The position numbers and the translations under genes were made by a program. From Saprospiraceae bacterium (GTDB lineage Bacteria; Bacteroidota; Bacteroidia; Chitinophagales; Saprospiraceae), in assembly GCA_016714025.1 (NCBI GenBank), contig JADJOB010000002.1, forward strand, positions 2,264,001-2,328,000: a DNA stretch of 64,000 bases, written 5' to 3'. This document shows, in pieces, positions 9,429-17,971 of the stretch. Positions within the stretch are counted from its first letter, which is position 1; each line of letters starts with the position of its first letter. The notes under the pieces were generated by a model that searched no databases, was not told where the DNA came from, and was given only the letters and a program-made list of their open reading frames with translations.

Positions 9429-10084
9429 AGAATGAGTTCATTGTTAATTAAGATGCAATCCTTGATTTGATAGTTATTTTCATCTGGATTGATACGTTTC
9501 TTTTCAAGTCGTGAGTTGATTTTGGCGAACCAGATAGATTCATCTTTAATTGGTAATTCAAATTCTATAAATGAGGGATCACCAAATTTAAATGAACAAA
9601 CGCGTACTTCAAGTTCTTTTAATATGCTTAGGATGGATTGTATTTTTTCAAAAGGACCTGAATAATTAAATTTATTCAGTATTAGGATTTCTGTTTTTTC
9701 AGCTTGATTTAAACAATTCCAACATGATTCTTTATATGCTTTAATAAGTCCGGGGACTCCCAATAAAGTGCCACCAAAATAACGCACAACCACTACCAGG
9801 CATTGAGTAAGTTGAAATGATTCAATCTGATTTAAGATCGGTTTGCCTGCAGATCCAGCTGGTTCTCCATCATCAAATGACTTAGAATGAAATTCCTTAA
9901 CTCCAATTTTCCATGCATAGCACCAATGGCGGGCTTTTGGATGTAAATTCTTGATTTCTTCAATTTTTAATTCGATTTGTTGTTTGTCCCGCACCTGAAA
10001 GGAATAGGCAATGAATTTACTTCCTTTTGAAGTTAGTTCATAGGAATTAGGTATTTTAATGGTTAAATAAGAGTTGATTTTCAG
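9425..10084 (-). CDS. yigZ: IMPACT/YigZ-family protein (UPF0029), probable CTG start
   Basis: The body is clearly YigZ: KARHWCYAWKIG, FDDGEPAGSAGKPIL, VVVVRYFGGTLLGVPGLIKAYKE and a C-terminal domain of the type seen in E. coli YigZ. The only canonical start is GTG at 9994, but that would delete the conserved N-terminal strand. The frame continues upstream with YLTIKIP, then ELTSKGSKFIAYSFQV, which matches the family N-terminus. No ATG, GTG or TTG occurs between the upstream gene's stop (TAG at 10099-10097) and that region, so the best candidate is CTG at 10084, preceded by AAAGAAA and giving about 219 residues. The biochemical role of the family is unsettled. Confidence 0.82.
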   Translation of the reverse strand: MKINSYLTIKIPNSYELTSKGSKFIAYSFQVRDKQQIELKIEEIKNLHPKARHWCYAWKIGVKEFHSKSFDDGEPAGSAGKPILNQIESFQLTQCLVVVVRYFGGTLLGVPGLIKAYKESCWNCLNQAEKTEILILNKFNYSGPFEKIQSILSILKELEVRVCSFKFGDPSFIEFELPIKDESIWFAKINSRLEKKRINPDENNYQIKDCILINNELIL

Positions 10085-10096
10085 TTTCTTTGGATT

Positions 10097-10945
10097 CTAA
10101 AATAATGAAATCAAAAGTATAGAAATTGTTGATAAAAGAATGGCGATTATCAATTTACTTGTAAGAGAGTCTTTAAACAAGTAATAACCGCTCAGAGCAG
10201 AAGCTATGATAACAGAACAATTTAGAACAGGAAAGAATGCAACTCCGCTCCATTCCATTTGAAGCGCATTGAGCATAAAATAAATTGAAAAAAAATTAGG
10301 CAATCCTAAGGCAATTCCAAATGAGATTTCTTGTTTGCTTATTTTAGTTGGTTGGTTTGAAATACGAAATGCAGCGAATCCAAATAACGCAGCCGATAAA
10401 AATAAATAGCCCGGAAACAGGGTATGAAAATCTGGATTTAAGAATGTGGCTTTACTGAGTAAGAGGAATCCAATTTCAATAGCAGATGATATAATTAGTG
10501 TGGCAATCAGGGTTTTAAAATGAAATGGGTTACTTGCAGATTCAGTATTCGTTCCGTAGGCCAAAACGATTGCCAAAATTCCACTCGTCCAACCAAGGAG
10601 TTGAATTGAATTTATTGGATCACCTAGAAATAAAGCAGCGACAACGGTTATTACAATTGACATTTTTTGAAACAATACGGCAATTGGCAACCCAGATGAC
10701 CTGATTGCACTTGCAAATGCATTAAATCCTAGAATAAACAGCAGGCCGAATCCTAATATCCATGGAATCCATTCAATAGAAAATTGATGGAGCATTTTGT
10801 TTCCATTCCAGATTAAACCTATAATAAAGCAGGTGATATAATTGATAAGTATGATCACAGAAGTACGGACATTAAATGCAGAAGAAAGCCTGAAAAGGAT
10901 GCCGAGTAATGCCGTGCAAAAAATACAAAGTATGGTAAAAACCAT
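10097..10945 (-). CDS. EamA/DMT-family membrane transporter
   Basis: This protein has roughly ten hydrophobic segments arranged as two repeats of five, the drug/metabolite transporter fold. The repeat-end motif region (LGDPINSIQLLGWTSGILAIVLAYG) and a short C-terminal repeat support the EamA family. The substrate cannot be read from sequence; such carriers move amino acids, metabolites or drugs. An in-frame ATG at 10990 would add 15 residues, but a TAACTTTG promoter-like element lies between the two starts (10955-10962), so ATG 10945 is preferred. Its stop codon is in the same frame as the following YigZ gene, only 12 bases before that gene's presumed start. Confidence 0.85.
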   Translation of the reverse strand: MVFTILCIFCTALLGILFRLSSAFNVRTSVIILINYITCFIIGLIWNGNKMLHQFSIEWIPWILGFGLLFILGFNAFASAIRSSGLPIAVLFQKMSIVITVVAALFLGDPINSIQLLGWTSGILAIVLAYGTNTESASNPFHFKTLIATLIISSAIEIGFLLLSKATFLNPDFHTLFPGYLFLSAALFGFAAFRISNQPTKISKQEISFGIALGLPNFFSIYFMLNALQMEWSGVAFFPVLNCSVIIASALSGYYLFKDSLTSKLIIAILLSTISILLISLF

Positions 10946-11197
10946 GGCTAACGACAAAGTTATTAACAAATTATTGAAAAGTCTTTGCAAACATTTGGCA
11001 TCACTTTGGTTTTTTAAAAATAGTTTTGTTGAGCATTTGTTTTAAATTTAGGATATACGGGAACTCACTAAAAGGTTCTTTTACCAGTTTACAAGCTTAG
11101 GATTTGTCTATTTATGTGTAAATGAGACGTTTAATAACAGTTAAACTTTGGTCAAAAGACTTCTTTGAGGTTTTAATCATTTAAAAGCAATACCAGA

Positions 11198-12715
11198 ATG
11201 ACACTTTTCAGTTTATTTATTTATGTAGGAATTGCAGCTATGCTGTTAACTTTTTTAATTGCAAGGGCTTATAAAAAGTCTATAAGCATTCCTGACAGCT
11301 TTTTGCAAAATTTTGCAGGTTGCCTTTTTATATTTTCTGGCTTTGTAAAGGCAGTGGATCCTTTGGGAACCGCTTATAAGATGGAGCAATATTTTACTGC
11401 TTTTGAAGATACCTGTAAAGGATCTTTCCTTAAATTTTTAGCGCCTGTTTTTCCATGGTTTTCACAGCATGCGATCAGTTTTTCGGTATTTATGATAGTT
11501 CTGGAAATTGTTTTAGGCATTATGCTTATCATAGGTTATCAGAAACGTCTTGGTTCCTGGCTGTTCTTTGCCATCATGGTGTTTTTCACTGTTTTAACGG
11601 GATTTACTTATTTGACGGGCTATGTTCCAACAGATGCTAACTTTTTTGAATTTTCAAAATGGACAGAATACAATAAAAACCAAATGCGCGTAACAGATTG
11701 TGGCTGTTTTGGTGATTTTATTAAACTGGAACCGAAAATATCATTTTTTAAAGACCTCATTTTAATGATTCCAGCGCTTTGGTTTATTTTTAGATGGAAG
11801 CATTGTCATGAAATCTTCAGCCCGGTAATCAGAACAGGGATTACTTTCGTAAGCACCCTGGCGTTGTGTTTATTTTGCTTTAGTAATTTTGTTTGGAATG
11901 AACCAATAATAGATTTTAGACCCTTTAAAAATGGCGTTAATATCAAAACAACGCTTGCAGCTGAGCAGAAAGCAATGGCAGATGTTGAAATACTCGCTTA
12001 TAAAATCAGAAATAAAATTGATAAACATGAACTGGAAGTTCCGGCAAAGGACTTTTTAGATTCATTTAAAAATAATCCAAACTTTAAAGCAAGTTGGGAA
12101 ACCTTGGATCAGATTAAGTCAGAGCCAAAAATCCCAAGAACTAAAATTTCTGATTTTGAAATTTTGTATTTAGATGGAAATCCTGCAACGGAATCATTCC
12201 TTGATGAAACAAAATATAATTTGGTTATTATAAGCCCAAAAGTTAAATACACCAGTGTCTCAATCAAAGAAGAACGGTTGGATTCAATATTCAGAATGGA
12301 TACCATTTTGATTAAAATGAAGAAAAAGGATTCCATCAGAATAGAACGTGTTTTTGCCGGAACTGAAGCAAAGACGATTAAACGCAACAAATATGAGTGG
12401 AATGAAGACTATTTAAAAATTCTTAAAACCTCCATATTGCCATTGCTGGATAGTGTGAAAGACCTGGCGATGTCATCAGCCATATTCGGAGCATTGACTG
12501 AAGAAGGAATTGCTGATTTGAAACAGGCTGCCGGGATTGATTTTCCATGTTATGAAGCAGATGACCTCTTGTTAAAAACCATCATGAGGTCCAATCCGGG
12601 TTTATTGCTGATTCAAAATGGTCAGATTATCCAAAAATGGCATTATAAACAACTACCAGACCCAACAGAATTAAAGAATAAATATTTAAATGGACATGGT
12701 ACTAAGATTTATTAA
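11198..12715 (+). CDS. BT_3928-like DoxX/MauE-type membrane protein with periplasmic C-terminal region
   Basis: The first ~240 residues carry about six membrane spans of the DoxX/MauE kind, including FSGFVKAVDPLGTAYKMEQYF and the redox-suggestive CGCFGD motif near residue 169, which MauE- and vitamin-K-reductase-like proteins share. The remaining ~260 residues are hydrophilic and end in a thioredoxin-like strand pattern (LLLIQNGQIIQKWHYKQLPDP) without a CxxC. Bacteroidota genomes carry this BT_3928-type architecture widely. A role in envelope thiol redox chemistry or quinone-linked disulphide formation is inferred. No partner oxidoreductase is adjacent. Confidence 0.75.
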   Translation: MTLFSLFIYVGIAAMLLTFLIARAYKKSISIPDSFLQNFAGCLFIFSGFVKAVDPLGTAYKMEQYFTAFEDTCKGSFLKFLAPVFPWFSQHAISFSVFMIVLEIVLGIMLIIGYQKRLGSWLFFAIMVFFTVLTGFTYLTGYVPTDANFFEFSKWTEYNKNQMRVTDCGCFGDFIKLEPKISFFKDLILMIPALWFIFRWKHCHEIFSPVIRTGITFVSTLALCLFCFSNFVWNEPIIDFRPFKNGVNIKTTLAAEQKAMADVEILAYKIRNKIDKHELEVPAKDFLDSFKNNPNFKASWETLDQIKSEPKIPRTKISDFEILYLDGNPATESFLDETKYNLVIISPKVKYTSVSIKEERLDSIFRMDTILIKMKKKDSIRIERVFAGTEAKTIKRNKYEWNEDYLKILKTSILPLLDSVKDLAMSSAIFGALTEEGIADLKQAAGIDFPCYEADDLLLKTIMRSNPGLLLIQNGQIIQKWHYKQLPDPTELKNKYLNGHGTKIY

Positions 12716-12760
12716 GTAAATGAGTGTTGAAATCAGTTAGAGGCGTGCTGCTTAATGAAC

Positions 12761-12815
12761 TTGTTATCAGTTCAAATCTTAGATTTGGGTAGTGCTCTTT
12801 GCTTGCTGATAACAA
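12761..12815. repeat. nested inverted repeats between the DoxX-like gene and nusB
   Basis: Outer arms TTGTTATCAG (12761-12770) and CTGATAACAA (12806-12815) are perfect 10-base complements. Inside lies a second perfect palindrome, CAAATCT-T-AGATTTG (12773-12787). There is no U-tract, so a simple intrinsic terminator is unlikely. Confidence 0.6.
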
Positions 12816-12855
12816 ATTACAGCTTTATTTAATTTCTTTAATTCATAAATCGGCT

Positions 12856-12863
12856 TACTTTTG
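12856..12863 (+). promoter_or_regulatory. Bacteroidota -7 element of nusB
   Basis: TACTTTTG matches TAnnTTTG exactly, 25 bases before the nusB ATG. Confidence 0.6.
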
Positions 12864-12888
12864 TGGCAAATAAAAGCCGTAACACTAC

Positions 12889-13821
12889 ATGCTGAGTAGG
12901 AGGAATGTTCGCGTCAAAGTGATGCAACAACTGTATAGTCTGGCCCAGGATCGAGATCTCAACTTCAGGGATGCTGTAAATGCATATTATTCTACAATAC
13001 AGGATTCTTTTCGTCTGTATTTATTGAACTTATATTGTATTATTAAAGTTTGCTCTTTTGCCGCAGAAGATTCAAAAAATCGTATTGCCAAACATATTAA
13101 AACGGATGAGGATAAACTTTTTACAGATAAAATATTTTCTAACCCATTGATAACTAGCCTTGTAAACAATAAAGTATTGCAGGCAAAATTTAAGGAAGAA
13201 AAATGTGGAGAAGGTTTAGATGAAGATTTGTTTAGAAAAATTTATAAGGAATTTTGCAAGGAGGAGGCTTATCAAAAATACCTGAGCAGTGAATCTACTA
13301 ATGAAGATCATGTTGAAATATTACTTGAGCTTTATCGGTTTTGCAGAAAAAATGAGGTTTTTAATGAAATCATGGACGACCGTTTTTGTGGTTGGACAGA
13401 TGATAAGTCATTAGTTATTGGGGCTCTTAAAAAGACTTTGAAAATATTGCCTAAAACAGGTCCTATTTTTGAAGAACATATCCCGGACGATGATACGGTA
13501 GAAGTTTTTGGAAAATTCTTACTGGAAAATACGCACAAACAAGATCAGGAACTTGAGGCATTGATAAATCCGGTTTTAGAGAACTGGGATTCTGAACGCG
13601 TTGCTTTAATCGATATGATTCTTATAAAAATGGGTGTCGTAGAGATGACCAATTTTAAAACAATCCCGGCAAAAGTTACACTTAATGAATATGTGGAACT
13701 TTCAAAAACGTATAGTACAGACAAGTCTAAGGAGTTTGTAAATGGGGTGTTGGACAAATTATTGAAGCAATTGGATTCCGAAGGGAAGATTGTCAAGGAA
13801 GGCAGAGGTTTGAATTTATAA
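12889..13821 (+). CDS. nusB: transcription antitermination factor NusB (long Bacteroidota form)
   Basis: NusB binds boxA RNA with NusE/S10 and supports antitermination on rRNA operons. The N-terminus MLSRRNVRVKVMQQLYSLAQ and the C-terminal helical core (WDSERVALIDMILIKMGVVEM, then KVTLNEYVELSKTYSTDKSKEFVNGVLDKLL) are characteristic. At 310 residues it is about twice the E. coli protein, with a helical insertion of ~150 residues in the middle; this long form is usual in Bacteroidota. It is followed by guaA after 36 bases, and both could share the TACTTTTG promoter. Confidence 0.94.
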   Translation: MLSRRNVRVKVMQQLYSLAQDRDLNFRDAVNAYYSTIQDSFRLYLLNLYCIIKVCSFAAEDSKNRIAKHIKTDEDKLFTDKIFSNPLITSLVNNKVLQAKFKEEKCGEGLDEDLFRKIYKEFCKEEAYQKYLSSESTNEDHVEILLELYRFCRKNEVFNEIMDDRFCGWTDDKSLVIGALKKTLKILPKTGPIFEEHIPDDDTVEVFGKFLLENTHKQDQELEALINPVLENWDSERVALIDMILIKMGVVEMTNFKTIPAKVTLNEYVELSKTYSTDKSKEFVNGVLDKLLKQLDSEGKIVKEGRGLNL

Positions 13822-13857
13822 TTCAACTTGGTTTTTTATAGATCATAGGGTTTCTTT

Positions 13858-15387
13858 ATGGATAAAGTTATTATTTTAGATTTTGGGTCACAGGTTACAC
13901 AACTTATTGCCCGACGTGTGCGTGAACTTGAAATTTATTGTGAGATCATTCCATTTCATAAACCGGTGCCCGAAGATGAAAAAATAGCTGCAGTTATCTT
14001 ATCAGGCAGTCCAAGCTCAGTAAGAGAAACAAACCATCCCACAGTTGATTTTACAGATTTGTTTAATAAGTATCCTGTTTTGGGCATTTGTTATGGGGCT
14101 CAATTAATGGCTTCAACTCTTGGAGGTGCCGTTCAGGTTTCTGACAAAAGAGAATACGGACGTGCTAATTTGAAACAATTACTTTCAGATCCAATTTGGG
14201 ATGATGTAGAGCCTGAATCTCAGGTTTGGATGTCACATAGCGATACAATTACCAGCATTCCTCCTGATTTTCAAATTATTGGTTCTACAGATAGCATTCC
14301 TGTTGCAGCAATAAAAGCAAGCAAGTCAAAATTTCCGGTATACGCGTTTCAGTTTCATCCTGAGGTAATGCATACTTTATTCGGGAAAGTCATGCTTGGT
14401 AATTTTCTTAAAAAAATATGCGGAATCCAGTCCAACTGGACCACAAAATCATATATAGACGAAACAATTCAACAGATACGTGAATCTGTTCAAGACGAAC
14501 ATGTCCTTTTGGCACTTTCCGGTGGGGTAGATTCATCTGTAGCGGCCTTGATAATGAAAAAAGCGATTGGCAATCGCTTACATTGTTTTTTTATAGACAA
14601 TGGCTTGTTGCGTTTTAATGAATTTGATCAGGTATTGCATACCTATAAAGATTTGGGTCTCGATGTTAAAGGGATTGATGCCCGTAAATTATTTTACGAT
14701 GCTTTAAAAGGAGAAGCGGACCCAGAAAGAAAGCGAAAAATCATTGGAAAAATATTTATTGATGTATTTCAACAAGCTGCATCAAATTTTCCTGAAGTCA
14801 AATGGTTATGTCAGGGCACAATTTATCCTGATATTATAGAGTCAGTTTCGGTTTATGGTCCTTCGGTTACAATAAAATCACACCATAACGTTGGAGGATT
14901 GCCCGATACCTTGCATCTAAAAATTATTGAACCGTTAAAACTACTTTTTAAGGATGAAGTCAGGGAAGTCGGCAAAGCATTGGAATTGCCTCCAGATATT
15001 TTAAATCGTCACCCTTTTCCTGGACCTGGATTGGGAATACGTATCATAGGTGATGTTACAGAAGAGAAAGTCTTATTGCTCCAACAAGCCGATCATATTT
15101 ATATTAATAATCTTAAAGATCACGGGTATTATGACAAAATATGGCAGGCAGGAGCCGTGCTCCTACCAATACATACCGTAGGGGTTATGGGGGATGAGCG
15201 AACATATGAACGAGTCATCGCATTACGAGCTGTTAATTCAACAGATGGGATGACCGCTGAGTTTTCTGAAATTCCACATGCGCTACTTGCCAAAATATCC
15301 AGTGAAATTATTAATCAAGTCAAAGGTATAAACCGGGTTGTTTATGATATTAGTTCGAAGCCTCCTGCAACGATTGAATGGGAATAA
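13858..15387 (+). CDS. guaA: GMP synthase (glutamine-hydrolysing)
   Basis: This enzyme converts XMP to GMP using glutamine and ATP. The N-terminal class I amidotransferase carries the nucleophile in GICYGAQ (Cys78) and the FHPEV histidine. The ATP-pyrophosphatase P-loop ALSGGVDSS is near residue 219, and the C-terminal dimerisation domain ends with the typical PPATIEWE. The length of 509 is standard. The 3' end overlaps the start of the next gene, a lipoprotein, suggesting cotranscription. Confidence 0.98.
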   Translation: MDKVIILDFGSQVTQLIARRVRELEIYCEIIPFHKPVPEDEKIAAVILSGSPSSVRETNHPTVDFTDLFNKYPVLGICYGAQLMASTLGGAVQVSDKREYGRANLKQLLSDPIWDDVEPESQVWMSHSDTITSIPPDFQIIGSTDSIPVAAIKASKSKFPVYAFQFHPEVMHTLFGKVMLGNFLKKICGIQSNWTTKSYIDETIQQIRESVQDEHVLLALSGGVDSSVAALIMKKAIGNRLHCFFIDNGLLRFNEFDQVLHTYKDLGLDVKGIDARKLFYDALKGEADPERKRKIIGKIFIDVFQQAASNFPEVKWLCQGTIYPDIIESVSVYGPSVTIKSHHNVGGLPDTLHLKIIEPLKLLFKDEVREVGKALELPPDILNRHPFPGPGLGIRIIGDVTEEKVLLLQQADHIYINNLKDHGYYDKIWQAGAVLLPIHTVGVMGDERTYERVIALRAVNSTDGMTAEFSEIPHALLAKISSEIINQVKGINRVVYDISSKPPATIEWE

Positions 15388-16723
15388 ACAACTGATATGG
15401 TTGTGTTGTACCCTACTATTTTCCTGCGGAACTGCCAGGAAAAAACCTTCAGTACTTCGGCCTCCTAATCAAGAGCAAGTTCAAAAAGAGATTCCAGTCA
15501 AGACAATACCTAATAAAATTGATACAATTTATTGGAAGGAAGAAGTAGTAAAACAAGAAACCAAACCAGAAATTATAAAAGTAGACAGCCTTCCAAAAGA
15601 AGATAAAACCAAGGTTTCAAAAGCGATGAAACCCATTCATGTTTTAGCTTTAATTCCATTTAAAGTTAGTGAACAAGACACAGTCGTCAATAAAATCAAT
15701 ACCACCAATTTGAGGTTTGTACAATTTTATGCAGGAATGAAAATGGCATTGAATGAGTTTCAGAATAAATCCGAAGTTCCAGTCTTTCTGGATGTATTTG
15801 ATTCAGGAGAAATTGAACATACTGAAAAAATTCTGCAAGAACGCGTTAGTAATACTCCGGACTTAATAATAGGACCTTATAAAGCGGAAGCATTAAAATT
15901 TGCAGCCAATTGGGCAAAGCAAAATAAAACGATGTTGGTCAGTCCTTGGATAAGTAGCTCAACTATTACGGATCAAAATCAATATTACCTTCAGCTGAAA
16001 CCTGGTTTGAATGCTCATTTTCAAAAAATCAATGAACATGCCAGAAAGCATTTTAATCCAGAAAATATTTTCTTGGTAAGTAAGTCGAAAGTTGAATCCA
16101 GGGCAAAATATTTTAATGAGGGATTTGCCGGAAAAGACTTAATTCAAGAAGAAATTATTTCAGAGGAGGATTTATCAAAATCCATTGAACCCATTTTGGA
16201 AAAATATTTAAAGGCAGATGGCCCAACGGTTTTTATTTTGCCAATGGCTTCATCTAAAGATGAAAATTACATTTACCATTTTTTGCGAAGGGTTTCTGCA
16301 GAAAAGAAAACAAAACCGGTGTATATCTACGGCTTATCTAAATGGACAGAATTAAAGACCGACATTTTTGATTTTATAAATACCTTAAATGTCAGATTGT
16401 CAATAAGCAATTTTACAGACGAATCGCGAACAGATATTAAAAATTTTAGAAGGAAGTATTTTGATGAATACAGAGAATTTCCTGGAGATGATGCTTTGGA
16501 AGGATATGATGTTGCACAGTATTTAATTGGAGCTTTATTAAAATCAGAATTGCCATTTCAAATAGAAAATCTAAAACAACAATTTAAACCACTGGAAACA
16601 GAATTTGAAATCAAACCAGTTTATAAGACGACTAACACATCACAGGTAGTTCCGGATTTCTACGAAAACAGCTTTATTAGAATTGTAGAAATTAAGAATA
16701 ATCGATACAATGTGATTGAATAA
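15374..16723 (+). CDS. periplasmic-binding-fold (type 1) lipoprotein
   Basis: From TTG 15374 the protein starts with a textbook lipoprotein signal: short N-terminus, hydrophobic stretch and an LFSC lipobox with Cys at about residue 18. TTG 15338 or ATG 15344, both deeper inside guaA, would extend the n-region. After a ~70-residue Pro/Lys/Glu-rich linker, residues ~90-440 look like a type 1 periplasmic binding fold: FYAGMKMALNEFQ, LIIGPYKAEALKFAANWAKQNK, the FILPMASSKDENYIYHFLRR strand and YDVAQYLIGALL. No permease or ATPase lies nearby, so a sensor or LpoA-like envelope role is as likely as transport. The ligand is unknown. Confidence 0.72.
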   Translation: MNGNKQLIWLCCTLLFSCGTARKKPSVLRPPNQEQVQKEIPVKTIPNKIDTIYWKEEVVKQETKPEIIKVDSLPKEDKTKVSKAMKPIHVLALIPFKVSEQDTVVNKINTTNLRFVQFYAGMKMALNEFQNKSEVPVFLDVFDSGEIEHTEKILQERVSNTPDLIIGPYKAEALKFAANWAKQNKTMLVSPWISSSTITDQNQYYLQLKPGLNAHFQKINEHARKHFNPENIFLVSKSKVESRAKYFNEGFAGKDLIQEEIISEEDLSKSIEPILEKYLKADGPTVFILPMASSKDENYIYHFLRRVSAEKKTKPVYIYGLSKWTELKTDIFDFINTLNVRLSISNFTDESRTDIKNFRRKYFDEYREFPGDDALEGYDVAQYLIGALLKSELPFQIENLKQQFKPLETEFEIKPVYKTTNTSQVVPDFYENSFIRIVEIKNNRYNVIE

Positions 16724-16939
16724 TTATAGCTACTTTTGAATAGCTACCACATTTATACCTAAAGCTATATCTTTCATTTTTGTGAATTGTATTTATTTTA
16801 AATGAAAGTTGGCAAGGCTTTATCTGATTGGAGCTGGAAAAAGAACTAAATACAAGCTTGGAGTCAAATACTTACTAGTCATTTAAGCTAAATTCGAATT
16901 ATTTATTAAGCTATCAGTATTGAAAGTGAATAAAATCAA

Positions 16940-17239
16940 TTAATGAGCCTTTGTCCAGTCGAATTGCATCTGGCTGATACTTCCAAAAATCAGAAGCAAT
17001 GCAAGAGGGATCAGTACCATGAGCCACATCAAACGATAATACCAATAGGGAAGGTTTGATTTTTCAAAAAATTCAGCGATAAAACTGATTGCCATCAAAG
17101 TAAGTGCAAGCATTGGGATTAACAAACAAAGGAAGGAGGCAAAATAGTCTTGTGTTAACCATAAACAGCTTAACGTCAATCCTAAAACGATTCCAATTTT
17201 GAATAGAGGGAAATTATTTGAGCCTTTACCCGAGTTCAT
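16940..17239 (-). CDS. small membrane protein of unknown function
   Basis: This 99-residue protein has a charged N-terminus (MNSGKGSNN) and three hydrophobic stretches at roughly residues 12-28, 31-53 and 67-88, then a short polar tail. No family is recognised. It is divergent from the DUF6794-like gene, with 72 bases between the two starts. The hydrophobic pattern is coherent and the start is clean, so it is probably real; function cannot be stated. Confidence 0.6.
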   Translation of the reverse strand: MNSGKGSNNFPLFKIGIVLGLTLSCLWLTQDYFASFLCLLIPMLALTLMAISFIAEFFEKSNLPYWYYRLMWLMVLIPLALLLIFGSISQMQFDWTKAH

Positions 17240-17311
17240 AATTTGTTAAAATTAGAAGCAAATGAGCGGACAAATTAAACTAAAATTTAATGCCATACGT
17301 TCTAGAATCAT

Positions 17312-17818
17312 ATGAAGAGAAATAGCATTCAATTGATTTTGTTCATGTTCTTGATTAATTATGTTGTTGCTCAGAATACCCCTGAAGAGTTTGAAAAAAT
17401 GTATCAGGCCCGTATTCAACTTGAGCGGATCAATGATGTTTACATCCCCATGAATATTGAAGATGCCATGCTTGAATTAGACCGACTTACAGATGATAAA
17501 ATGGCTAAAAGCTTATTAGAGCTTCCTGAAGACAGCATTGCCAGTAAGTTGCATTTTAATTTAGGACGATGGATGCAAATAAACTGGGGGTTGGAAGAGG
17601 GGAGTCGCTTGGCTTATTATTTAAAGTCAAGAGGATTGTCCTTTCCTGATGATATGGAGGATTTGTTAATCCGTTGTTGGTACAGGCATTTAAACAAACA
17701 GGCCTTGGATGATCAGAAATTAATCGATAAGTATATTATTCAGAGAAAATCGGATTACGCAAAAAAATTGAGCAAATTTAAAATAGACACCATCGCGCAA
17801 AAGCCAATTAGAAATTGA
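17312..17818 (+). CDS. secreted DUF6794-like protein
   Basis: A signal peptide (hydrophobic stretch ending VVAQ near residue 21) precedes one compact alpha-helical domain. The domain has the DUF6794 pattern: P-x-N-IEDAMLELDRL, KLHFNLGRWMQINWGLEEGSRLAYYL, then GLSFPDDMEDLLIRCWYRHLN. That family assignment is from memory of its conserved LGxWxxxNWGL..GSRL core. Biological function is unknown. The next gene downstream is topA after ~150 bases with its own promoter, so the two are probably separate transcripts. Confidence 0.7.
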   Translation: MKRNSIQLILFMFLINYVVAQNTPEEFEKMYQARIQLERINDVYIPMNIEDAMLELDRLTDDKMAKSLLELPEDSIASKLHFNLGRWMQINWGLEEGSRLAYYLKSRGLSFPDDMEDLLIRCWYRHLNKQALDDQKLIDKYIIQRKSDYAKKLSKFKIDTIAQKPIRN

Positions 17819-17934
17819 TTATCAAGTTGTTATGTTAAATTTAGAAGCTCCATTTAGTGATAAAACAGCTTAATATCCGTATGAATTTAACACGGAACGC
17901 CCATTGAAAAAAAATCCTAGTTCCCAAAAATTTA

Positions 17935-17942
17935 TAGCTTTG
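17935..17942 (+). promoter_or_regulatory. Bacteroidota -7 element of topA
   Basis: TAGCTTTG matches TAnnTTTG exactly, 29 bases before the topA ATG. Confidence 0.6.
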
Positions 17943-17971
17943 CCCGATTTTAAATGAAAAATTAGCACTGA

